Positions 1 through 5,216 of a stretch of 5,216 bases of DNA are shown one piece after another. Both the position numbers and the translations under genes were made by a program. Under the pieces are notes generated by a model. That model was given only the letters and a program-made list of their open reading frames with translations. It ran no database searches and had not been told where the DNA came from. How positions within the stretch are numbered: position 1 is the first letter of the stretch; each line of letters begins with the position of its first letter. Origin of the DNA: Clostridiales bacterium (GTDB lineage: Bacteria > Bacillota > Clostridia > Oscillospirales > Acutalibacteraceae); assembly GCA_020859725.1 (NCBI GenBank), contig JAJBVR010000192.1, positions 1 through 5,216 of the forward strand, read 5' to 3'.

Positions 1-104
1 CATAAAAGTTGAAATAATTTATATATATTAAATAAAAATTTGCTGTTTTTTAATGTGTGGAAAGCGCCTTTTCGCAAAATATGAAAAAGAATTGTAAAAG
101 AGCG

Positions 105-1433
105 TCAATAATGGTATTTTTTTCTTTTTGCAAACAGGGAAATCACAGATATGCAAAACGCAAAAATCTCCGCTGCGCTTATTGCCCACCAAATTCCGTC
201 AAAACCGAAAAAATAAGGAAGAATCAATACGGAAAGCATTTGAAAAACAAGTGTTCTTAAAAAAGATATTGCCGCGGAAACAACCCCGTTGCTGAGAGCG
301 GTAAAAAATGATGATGAAAAAACATTGAAGCCAGCCAGAATAAACGAAAATGAAAACAGCTTAAACGCACGCCGCGTTATTTCAAACAATTCAGCGTCAT
401 ACCCAACAAATATTTTACCCAAAGGAGTGGCAAGAAGCTGTGCCAGCGCCATCATCGTTACACCGGCAGCGCCCATAAGAAACATGCTTTTTTTAAGCAT
501 ATTTTTCAGTTCCGAATGATTTTCCGCACCGTAATGATAGCTTATAACAGGCGCCGTGCCAATGGTATATCCTATATAAACGGCAATAAAAATGAATTGA
601 ACATACATCAGAACGCCGTAAGCGGCAACACCGTTTTCACCCGCAAATTTAAGCAGTTGCATATTATAAACCATGCTTGCCAGCGAACCGGATATATTAG
701 TCATCAGCTCGGAGGCTCCGTTTGTGCACGCTTTAAGTAAAGCCGTAAATTCCAGCCGCGTTTTTGTGAGCCTGAGCAGACTTGTATTAGGGCGCAAAAA
801 ATAAATAAGAGGAAGCAATCCCCCTATGCACTGGCTTAATCCTGTTGCCAATGCCGCTCCGGCAACTCCCTGACCAAAGCCCACGATAAAAAGTGCGTCC
901 AGCGCAGTATTTGTTAATCCCGCGGCAATCGTTGTGAGCAAGCCAAGCTTTGGTTTTTCGGCGGTTGTAAGAAAGGTTTGAAACACATTTTGCAGCATAT
1001 ACGCAGTATTGAAAAGCAAAACGGTTCTGCCGTAAGCAACACAGTCATTAAGCATTGCCGGGGTTGCGCCAAGCGCCAGGGCAATAGGGCGGATAAATAT
1101 AATTCCGGCGGCGGAAAATATTATTCCGCTTATAACAGTAAAATTTACCATCATTGTAAAACAGCGGTTTGCTTTGTCTTTATCGCCCTCTCCCAGCGTT
1201 TTGGCAACAAGGGCGCTTCCTCCCGTTCCTATCATAAAGCCTACTCCGCCCAAAATCATTATAAACGGCATAACAAGATTTATTGCCGCAAACGGAATTT
1301 TGCCGACGAAATTTGAAACAAATAATCCGTTTACCACTCCGTATACGGATGTAAACACCATCATTATAATCGGCGCCGCGCAAAAGCGCATAAGTTTGCC
1401 GTATGTAAAATGGTCTGATAACCGAATTTTCAT
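105..1433 (-). CDS. MATE family multidrug/Na+(H+) antiport efflux transporter
   Basis: This 442-residue integral membrane protein is of the usual MATE length (about 440-460 residues, 12 helices). Family members export cationic drugs or metabolites in exchange for Na+ or H+; the substrate here cannot be read from sequence. The N-terminus (SDHFTYGKLMRFCAAPIIMM, residues 6-25) leads into helix 1. A Gly-rich stretch follows (about 62-73, GGVGFMIGTGGS), then the loop AKTLGEGDKDKAN (77-89), which is typical of Firmicutes MATE proteins. The second half repeats the fold (from about residue 230), and the protein ends in a basic tail (KRKKYHY). The ATG start is supported by AAAGGA at 1441-1446, 7 nt upstream. 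The gene begins 29 nt after the MarR stop with no terminator between, so the two are probably co-transcribed and MarR-controlled. The frame is intact, unlike several neighbours. The family call is firm; the substrate is unknown. Confidence 0.95.
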   Translation of the reverse strand: MKIRLSDHFTYGKLMRFCAAPIIMMVFTSVYGVVNGLFVSNFVGKIPFAAINLVMPFIMILGGVGFMIGTGGSALVAKTLGEGDKDKANRCFTMMVNFTVISGIIFSAAGIIFIRPIALALGATPAMLNDCVAYGRTVLLFNTAYMLQNVFQTFLTTAEKPKLGLLTTIAAGLTNTALDALFIVGFGQGVAGAALATGLSQCIGGLLPLIYFLRPNTSLLRLTKTRLEFTALLKACTNGASELMTNISGSLASMVYNMQLLKFAGENGVAAYGVLMYVQFIFIAVYIGYTIGTAPVISYHYGAENHSELKNMLKKSMFLMGAAGVTMMALAQLLATPLGKIFVGYDAELFEITRRAFKLFSFSFILAGFNVFSSSFFTALSNGVVSAAISFLRTLVFQMLSVLILPYFFGFDGIWWAISAAEIFAFCISVISLFAKRKKYHY

Positions 1434-1462
1434 AAATTTTTCCTTTCCGCTCCGTAATCCGT

Positions 1463-1930
1463 TTAATCGGTTTCATTTAATTGCAGATTATGCATACTGC
1501 TCTTAAATAAATCCGTGTATTTTCTGAATAATTCCATAAATGCATTTTGCTCCGCCTCGCTCAGCCCCGACAAAGCTTTTTGTTCAAGTGCAATAACCCT
1601 GTCTATGGTTTTCCGGGAAAAGGCAATCCCCAAAGGAGTAAGGCGTATATATTTGCTTCGGCGGTTTGATGCGCTTTCAAATTCAATATAACCCTCTCTT
1701 TCAAGCTTCTTTAAGGCGGAATTAACCGTTTGCTTTGGCTGATATATTATATTGCAAACCTCGCTTTGAGTTAAATATGAATCGCAATCCCTGAGCGAAT
1801 ATATTATCCAAAACGCGCAGTCCGGCAAGCCGAATTTTTTTGCCGCTTCGTGATAAAGCTCATCATTTTCCTTAATAATTTTATTAAACTCATAATTTTT
1901 TTGAAATATTTTCCATATATGCCTCCTCAT
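1463..1930 (-). CDS. MarR family winged-helix transcriptional regulator (5' end uncertain, probable indel)
   Basis: This is a probable repressor of its own operon with the downstream MATE exporter. The open frame is 155 residues, typical for MarR. An N-terminal dimer helix carries NDELYHEAAKKFGLPDCAFW (22-41). The recognition helix region is YQPKQTVNSALKKLEREGY (63-81), and the wing is NRRSKYIRLTPLG (89-101). C-terminal dimerisation helices follow. The ATG at 1930 looks wrong: it lies at or in the predicted -10 box and has no ribosome site. A perfect AGGAGG (1922-1927) sits 5 nt before another ATG at 1916, in a different frame. Removing one base from the 7-base A/T run at 1896-1902 joins that ATG to the main frame and gives MENISKNYEFNKII, a better MarR start of about 150 residues in total. 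Family identity is firm; the exact N-terminus is not. Confidence 0.9.
   Translation of the reverse strand: MRRHIWKIFQKNYEFNKIIKENDELYHEAAKKFGLPDCAFWIIYSLRDCDSYLTQSEVCNIIYQPKQTVNSALKKLEREGYIEFESASNRRSKYIRLTPLGIAFSRKTIDRVIALEQKALSGLSEAEQNAFMELFRKYTDLFKSSMHNLQLNETD
1922..1927 (-). promoter_or_regulatory. Shine-Dalgarno AGGAGG deciding the MarR start
   Basis: A full-consensus AGGAGG on the minus strand ends 5 nt before an ATG at 1916. In the open frame as given, this same sequence would be codons 2-3 of the MarR protein (Arg-Arg), an unlikely coincidence. It argues that translation starts at 1916 and that the A/T run at 1896-1902 has one base too many. Confidence 0.65.
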
Positions 1931-1958
1931 ATTAAGTCCGAAATCGGACTTATGTCAA
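1929..1958 (-). promoter_or_regulatory. Predicted sigma-A promoter of the marR-MATE operon
   Basis: On the minus strand a perfect -35 TTGACA (1953-1958) is followed after 17-18 nt by TTAATA/TAATAT (1929-1935) as the -10 element. Transcription would then start near 1922-1925, giving a very short leader. That would exclude the ATG at 1930 from the transcript, and it places the start close to the AGGAGG site, so the true start point may differ by a few bases. The perfect -35 and good spacing make this the best promoter candidate for the unit. Confidence 0.6.
1933..1952. promoter_or_regulatory. Inverted-repeat operator, probable MarR binding site
   Basis: The sequence is a perfect inverted repeat, TAAGTCCGA / AA / TCGGACTTA, with 9-bp arms and a 2-bp centre. 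It fills the spacer between the predicted -35 and -10 elements directly upstream of the MarR gene. MarR dimers usually bind palindromes of about 16-20 bp in such positions and block RNA polymerase. That this MarR binds here is inferred from position and symmetry. I saw no second copy elsewhere in the window. Confidence 0.7.
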
Positions 1959-1960
1959 TA

Positions 1961-2012
1961 AAAATATATAAAAAATTCGGGTTTTTGTATTCTTACGCAA
2001 AAATCCGAATTT
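1961..2012 (-). terminator. Rho-independent terminator after the aldo/keto reductase
   Basis: On the minus strand, 2012-1998 (AAATTCGGATTTTTG) pairs with 1987-1973 (CAAAAACCCGAATTT). The stem has 15 positions with one A.C mismatch, around a 10-nt loop (1988-1997). It is followed by a U-rich tract (UUU, then AUAUA and UUUU, 1972-1961). It begins 22 nt beyond the reductase stop codon. It separates the upstream genes from the marR-MATE unit, consistent with the separate promoter just downstream. Confidence 0.85.
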
Positions 2013-2034
2013 AAAGCCGTATATATTAAATTTA

Positions 2035-2832
2035 TCACCATCCAAACAGCGATATGTGATTATCAAGCAATGATATTTGCCGCATTTCAAAATCGCTTAA
2101 TTCAAAATCAAAAATATCAAAATTTTCTTTAATTCTGCCCGGGTGCACGGATTTGGGGATAACTGCGATTCCGTTTTGCACAAGATATTTCAAAGCCGTC
2201 TGAGCGGCTGTTTTTCCGTGATTTTTTCCCGCGCGCACCAAAGCATTTTCGTTAAAAATATTCTTTTTCCCCTGCGTAAAGGGCGCCCAGGACTGCATTG
2301 CGCAGCCAAGCTTTTCAAGAGCGCTTTTTAAATCAAGCCGCGTATTATAAACATGTGATTCCATCTGATTGACCATCGGTGCGATTTCGCACCGGTTTAT
2401 AAGCCGTAAATATTCTTCTTTGCTGAAATTTGAAACGCCGATTGCCTTTATCCTCCCTTTTTTGCATTCATCTTCAAGGGCTTTATACATTTCAGCGGCG
2501 TGTTCGCAGGGCTCGTGAATCAGGCAAAGGTCTATATAATCCGTTTGCAGCTCAAAAAGTGATTTCTCAACCGCGATTTTAGCTTTTTCAAAGCTTTGCG
2601 CGTTTTTAAAGATTTTTGTTGTTATAAAAATATCTTCCCTTGCTGCGCGGCTTTTTCTTACGGCATTACCCACAATTCTTTCGTTTTCATACATTTGCGC
2701 CGTGTCTATAAGCCGGTATCCCGTTTCCAGGGCGCAAATAATGCTTCTTTCGCCCTCTTCGCCGCGTATATTCCAGGCGCCGAGACCAAGCATAGGCATT
2801 TTTACACCGTTTCTCAGAATTTTATACTCCAT
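2035..2832 (-). CDS. Aldo/keto reductase (NADPH-dependent oxidoreductase)
   Basis: This soluble cytoplasmic (beta/alpha)8-barrel enzyme probably reduces aldehydes or ketones with NADPH; the natural substrate is unknown. It has 265 residues from the ATG at 2832, close to the bacterial AKR norm of about 265-285. The catalytic tetrad is complete: Asp43 and Tyr48 in RLIDTAQMYENE, Lys73 in ITTKI, and His106 in LCLIHEP. GVSNF (about 134-138) and the cofactor motif IPKSVHPGRIKENF near the C-terminus are also typical. A second in-frame ATG at 2838 would add Met-Phe, but it overlaps the AAAGGA site, whereas 2832 has good 5-nt spacing. The protein ends LFGW, shorter than the common tail with a conserved Trp-Leu end, and is otherwise intact. 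It lies 140 nt after the nitrilase gene with a hairpin between, and I saw no convincing promoter of its own. Confidence 0.94.
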   Translation of the reverse strand: MEYKILRNGVKMPMLGLGAWNIRGEEGERSIICALETGYRLIDTAQMYENERIVGNAVRKSRAAREDIFITTKIFKNAQSFEKAKIAVEKSLFELQTDYIDLCLIHEPCEHAAEMYKALEDECKKGRIKAIGVSNFSKEEYLRLINRCEIAPMVNQMESHVYNTRLDLKSALEKLGCAMQSWAPFTQGKKNIFNENALVRAGKNHGKTAAQTALKYLVQNGIAVIPKSVHPGRIKENFDIFDFELSDFEMRQISLLDNHISLFGW

Positions 2833-2837
2833 AAACA

Positions 2838-2843
2838 TCCTTT
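2838..2843 (-). promoter_or_regulatory. Shine-Dalgarno AAAGGA deciding the aldo/keto reductase start
   Basis: AAAGGA on the minus strand lies 5 nt before the ATG at 2832 and overlaps the first base of the ATG at 2838. The lower ATG is therefore the likelier start. Confidence 0.6.
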
Positions 2844-2882
2844 CCGCTCATTAATAAGGCGCAGGCAGATTTAATTGCTTTT

Positions 2883-2909
2883 AAATCCGTTAAATATCTT
2901 AACGGATTT
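2883..2909. terminator. Perfect 11-bp hairpin between nitrilase and reductase genes, possible terminator
   Basis: AAATCCGTTAA (2883-2893) and TTAACGGATTT (2899-2909) form a perfect 11-bp stem with a 5-nt loop. On the minus strand only three U residues end the stem and then A residues follow, so as a terminator for the nitrilase gene it is weak. On the plus strand it is followed by a better run (TTTTT in total), but no plus-strand gene precedes it. It could be a leaky terminator, an mRNA-stabilising 3' hairpin, or a regulator site upstream of the reductase. Confidence 0.4.
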
Positions 2910-2972
2910 TTGCGTAAAGCGCGGCGGCAGAAGCTTACAAACCGTGCTTAAAGCATTAAAAAAATAAAATTT

Positions 2973-3853
2973 TTATTTTCTGCGGTCTTTTCTTATAAAG
3001 GGTTCGGAAATACTTTCACAAATGAGCATTCCGTATTTTTCCGGGCGTCTGTAGGCATTTCCGTGAACCTCGTTTTGCCTGTATTTGCGCAATTCGTCAA
3101 TGGGAAAATCGGTAATGTATATGCCCTCGCGTTCACCCGCTTCAATTATAAGCGTATCTCTTGAGCCGTTTGCATCATTGTATGCAATTCCGTCAAAAGC
3201 GGTGGAATGCCCGTTGCAGTCCGGTTTGCCAAACGGATAATTACAGGTGGCTATTCCAAGCATATTTTCATAGGCTCTTGCCCTGAGCTGTGAAATTCTG
3301 TTTATTTCCATAGGGCAGGCATTGGGCGCCAAGATTATTTCAGCGCCCTTCAGCATAAGTATTCTTGCGCTTTCTGGAAATTCGCGGTCATAGCATATCA
3401 TTGCACCTATGGTTAAATTCCCGCTTTTTGTGTTCAATTCAGCAGTGTAAAAATCATCTCCGGCGGTAAGTAAGCGTTCGTCTGAGAAATCGCAGGTGTG
3501 CACTTTTGAGTATTTAATATCAAGCTTCCGAATCTGTCAAAAATGCAAACCGTGTTTTTGGGAAACGGGCTGAAAGCTTCCAGAAATGTTATTCCTATTG
3601 CCATATTAAGCTCTTTTGCAAGTTTTTTAAAAGAATTTACAAATTCGCCGTTTTCAGGCACGGAAAGCTTTTTTAATTCCTCCGGGTTTCGGGGAATGGT
3701 GCAGCCGCAGTTGTACATTTCGGGGGAAAGCGCTATATCCGCGCCGGCATTCTTTGCCCTTTGGCAATAATCTATGCCCTTTTTGAGGTTTTTGCTTTCT
3801 GAAGCTTCGGGAAGTATCTGAAGCAGCGCCGTTTTAAAGCTTTTCATATCCAA
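2973..3853 (-). pseudogene. Carbon-nitrogen hydrolase (nitrilase superfamily), split by one frameshift
   Basis: Enzymes of this family hydrolyse C-N bonds of amides, carbamoyl compounds or nitriles through a Glu-Lys-Cys triad. Two pieces cover one protein: the N-terminal part reads from 3853 to about 3515, and the C-terminal part from about 3512 to 2973. The frame breaks at AAA (3513-3515): adding one A gives FGSLILKYSKVHTCDF, the standard family sequence, in a protein of about 293 residues. In that numbering the triad is complete: Glu45 (ALSPEMYN), Lys117 (YSKVHTCDF) and Cys154 (MICYDREFPESAR). The C-terminal signature EVHGNAYRRPEKYG is also present. The start is TTG at 3853, with AAAGGA 7 nt upstream (3861-3866); an ATG at 3847 is too far from that site. 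It follows the Ogt gene by 86 nt and could be co-transcribed. The substrate is unknown. It is marked pseudogene because the frame is broken as given, but it may be an intact gene with a sequence error. Confidence 0.9.
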
Positions 3854-3860
3854 TTAAATT

Positions 3861-3866
3861 TCCTTT
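3861..3866 (-). promoter_or_regulatory. Shine-Dalgarno AAAGGA supporting a TTG start for the nitrilase gene
   Basis: AAAGGA on the minus strand lies 7 nt before TTG at 3853 but 13 nt before the first ATG at 3847. Spacing favours the rarer TTG start codon. Confidence 0.5.
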
Positions 3867-3939
3867 ATATAATCTTATTGCGCGAATCCGTATTCCGCTT
3901 AAAAATATCTAATTAATTTCTGATTTCATATAAATTTTC

Positions 3940-4459
3940 TTAAATTAAAAATTTATCTGTATTTACGCCCTCCAGCTTTAAAAGCTTAAGCTTTTTGCTT
4001 ATTCCGCCGGAATATCCCGTAAGACGGCCGTTCGCGCCCACAATTCTGTGGCACGGGATGATTATGGATATGGGATTGTGTGCCGCCGCGCCGCCAATCG
4101 CCCGCGCCGACACATTCTTTTTATTCAGCCGCGCGGCAATTCGGTTTGCCAGCTCGCCGTAAGTAACCGTTGAGCCGTAAGGAATTTTGCAAAGCTCTTT
4201 CCAAACCTCTTTTCTGAAATCGCTTCCTTTCAGGGATAAATTCAGCTCGGATATTTCGGGCCTTTCTCCGCTGAAATATCGGTAAAGCCAGCTTTTTGCC
4301 TGAATAAGAACGGGATTGCTTTCCGAAAACAGGGCTTCGCTTTCCTTAAAATTTGGAAAAAATTTTTTGCCCCTCAAACAAAACGCCTGTAACCGCGCCG
4401 TTCTTTTCGGCAATCAAAATTTTTCCTATGGGCGAGTCAAATTCGCAAATATATGTCAT
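3940..4459 (-). pseudogene. ogt: Methylated-DNA--protein-cysteine methyltransferase (Ogt type), split by one frameshift
   Basis: This suicide repair enzyme transfers the methyl group from O6-methylguanine (and O4-methylthymine) to its own cysteine. The first 32 residues (MTYICEFDSPIGKILIAEKN...) read from ATG 4459; the rest reads in another frame down to the stop at 3940. The break lies in six A plus six T at 4357-4368. Removing one base gives VLFEGQKFFPNFKES, the normal family sequence, in a protein of about 172 residues. The active site IPCHRIVG is present with Cys136 (corrected numbering), as are the arginine-finger region SARAIGGA (Arg119) with NP after it and the motif YGSTVTYGELA. A TTG at 4413 opens the second frame but is not a credible start. 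The true ATG overlaps the GNAT stop as ATGA, with GGAG 8 nt upstream inside the GNAT gene, pointing to translational coupling. No Ada regulatory domain is present. It may be an intact gene with a sequence error. Confidence 0.93.
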
Positions 4460-4928
4460 AATAAGCGCTCCATAATCAGTTCGTCCTCTTTTTCAAGCAT
4501 AATTTTATAACCCATATCAAGATACCATTTAAAAGCGTAATTTTCTTTTTGAACGGATAGGGATGTGCTTTTAAATCCGTTTGATTTAAGAAAGGCCGTC
4601 ATTTTTTCCATAAGGGCGGAGCCTATTCCCATACCCCGGTATTCTTCCGAAACGGAAATTGCGGTTTCCGGAATGTTTTTGCCCAAATAAGCAAATCCCT
4701 TAATCAGCCTTGACCACGCCGCTCCGATTATTTTGCCGTTCATCTCTGCGCACAGGCAGAAATCCCCCTTGTTTTTCCGAAATTTTCAATATATATTTGA
4801 AGCTCGGGCAAAAATATAATTTCTCTGCCGGGCTTATCGGCTTCATTTTTGATGAAAATTGCCTTATATAGAAAATCGCTGAGTGAAGCATATTCACTTT
4901 CTTCCATCGGTCTGATTTTATATTCCAC
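4456..4928 (-). pseudogene. GNAT family N-acetyltransferase, split by one frameshift
   Basis: This is a probable acetyl-CoA-dependent acetyltransferase; the substrate (amine, protein or small molecule) cannot be told. The N-terminal piece, EYKIRPMEESEYASLSDFLY onward, runs from 4928. The C-terminal piece begins near KGDFCLCAEMNGKIIGAAW and runs to the stop at 4456. The break lies near the A5/T5 run at 4772-4776: adding one A gives ENFGKNKGDFCLCAE and a protein of about 157 residues, usual for the family. The acetyl-CoA pyrophosphate loop is clear as EEYRGMGIGSAL (Arg98-Gly103, corrected numbering), followed by the late-strand region SLSVQKENYAFKWYLDMGYK. The start is GTG at 4928, supported by GGAGAGGA with 7-nt spacing; an ATG at 4945 is in another frame. 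It is the first gene of a transcript from the promoter near 4970 and overlaps the Ogt gene by 4 bases. It may be an intact gene with a sequence error. Confidence 0.9.
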
Positions 4929-4935
4929 AGTGTTT

Positions 4936-4943
4936 TCCTCTCC
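4936..4943 (-). promoter_or_regulatory. Shine-Dalgarno GGAGAGGA supporting a GTG start for the GNAT gene
   Basis: GGAGAGGA on the minus strand ends 7 nt before GTG at 4928. The GTG opens the frame that encodes the family-typical N-terminus EYKIRPMEESEY, so it is preferred over the out-of-frame ATG at 4945. Confidence 0.65.
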
Positions 4944-4969
4944 ATAGCGTTGGGCGTGTTTCCGTATGT

Positions 4970-4998
4970 ATTATATCATATTGCAAAAAAGTATTAAA
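4970..4998 (-). promoter_or_regulatory. Extended -10 promoter for the GNAT-Ogt transcript
   Basis: On the minus strand a perfect TATAAT (4970-4975) is preceded by TGA (4976-4978), forming the extended -10 motif TGnTATAAT. The hexamer 17 nt upstream, TTTAAT (4993-4998), is a weak -35, which extended -10 promoters tolerate. The expected start is near 4963, about 35 nt before the GTG, leaving room for the ribosome site. A/T tracts further upstream could act as UP-like elements. Confidence 0.7.
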
Positions 4999-5216
4999 CA
5001 GGGATTTTGCCGTTTTAAAATTTATTTCAGGCTCATTATTTGTGAAAAATCCATATTTTTTATTTTATATATTTACATTTTTTATTAAAATTGTTAAAAT
5101 AAGTATAAAGCGTTATTAAATAAGGCGGAATATCTTATATTTTCATTGCAAAAAAAAATTTTTTGTTTTTTATAAAATTTTTTTTCACAAAATTGGAAAA
5201 ACCAATGATATTATAT
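4999..5216. other. AT-rich non-coding region with long A and T tracts
   Basis: No credible gene is visible here on either strand. The region is very AT-rich. It includes a run of nine A followed by six T at 5150-5164, six T at 5166-5171, and further A/T tracts to about 5185. A small stem, ATTGG/CCAAT around five A, lies at 5192-5206. It probably holds the upstream boundary of the GNAT operon. Phased A/T tracts can bend DNA and enhance promoters, but nothing here proves that. Confidence 0.5.

Noticed and set aside
59..73. Small stem (GGAAAG-CGC-CTTTTC) downstream of the MATE stop as a terminator
   Set aside because: The loop is three bases, the stem includes a wobble pair, and no U tract follows on the minus strand. 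The operon's terminator may lie outside the window.
57..1316. Several plus-strand open frames of 67-112 codons opposite the MATE gene
   Set aside because: They lie antisense to a clearly coding MATE frame, have no recognisable domain and lack convincing ribosome sites. They are shadows of the real gene.
2951..2980. A/T-rich near-palindrome at the nitrilase 3' end (AAAATAAAA and TTTTATTTT arms)
   Set aside because: It is low-complexity sequence with a one-base spacer, partly inside the last codons, and could not form a stable G-C containing stem.
3931..3955. AT-only inverted repeat (TAAATTTT/AAAATTTA) across the Ogt stop codon
   Set aside because: It contains no G-C pairs and lies in very AT-rich DNA, so chance is the likely cause. 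It is not a credible terminator.
4700..4945. An 81-codon minus-strand frame starting at ATG 4945
   Set aside because: It overlaps the GNAT gene in a different frame and has no family-like content. The GTG-started frame carries the acetyltransferase sequence.
5150..5206. A/T tracts and an ATTGG/CCAAT stem as a replication origin or attachment site
   Set aside because: No DnaA boxes, iterons, direct-repeat pair, integrase or tRNA end is visible. AT-rich promoter-upstream DNA explains it.
1..5216. A novel defence, mobile or biosynthetic system
   Set aside because: All six genes belong to common families. No transposase, phage, toxin-antitoxin or CRISPR signature, and no gene of unknown family, is present.

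Overview
This window looks like an ordinary chromosomal stretch of a low-GC Gram-positive bacterium, most likely an uncultured gut-type Clostridia member. The reasons are AT-rich intergenic DNA, purine-rich Shine-Dalgarno sites (AAAGGA, AGGAGG, GGAGAGGA), and proteins that read like Clostridia versions of their families. This placement is inference from sequence style; no database search was possible. All six genes lie on the minus strand, so the biological order runs from high to low coordinates.

Layout in transcription order: an AT-rich leader with an extended -10 promoter (about 4970-4998); a GNAT acetyltransferase (4928-4456); an Ogt-type methylated-DNA repair methyltransferase (4459-3940) overlapping it by 4 bases (ATGA); a carbon-nitrogen hydrolase of the nitrilase superfamily (3853-2973); a hairpin (2883-2909); an aldo/keto reductase (2832-2035) closed by a strong intrinsic terminator (1961-2012); then a separate MarR regulator plus MATE exporter unit (1930 or 1916 down to 105). 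The regulator-exporter unit has its own promoter, with a 9-bp inverted repeat filling the space between the -35 and -10 elements. This is the classic layout for an autorepressed drug-efflux operon.

The most notable feature is that three of the six genes (GNAT, Ogt, nitrilase) are each split by one single-base shift, and the start of the MarR gene shows a fourth likely shift. All four sit in or beside short homopolymer runs, and undoing one base at each gives a continuous, family-typical protein with its catalytic residues intact. Sequencing or consensus error is the simplest explanation; real local gene decay or phase-variable runs are less likely alternatives.

Functionally the first four genes are housekeeping or stress enzymes with no evident common pathway. 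The last two form a regulator and efflux-pump pair. I found no RNA gene, mobile element, CRISPR array or evidence of a new biological system.
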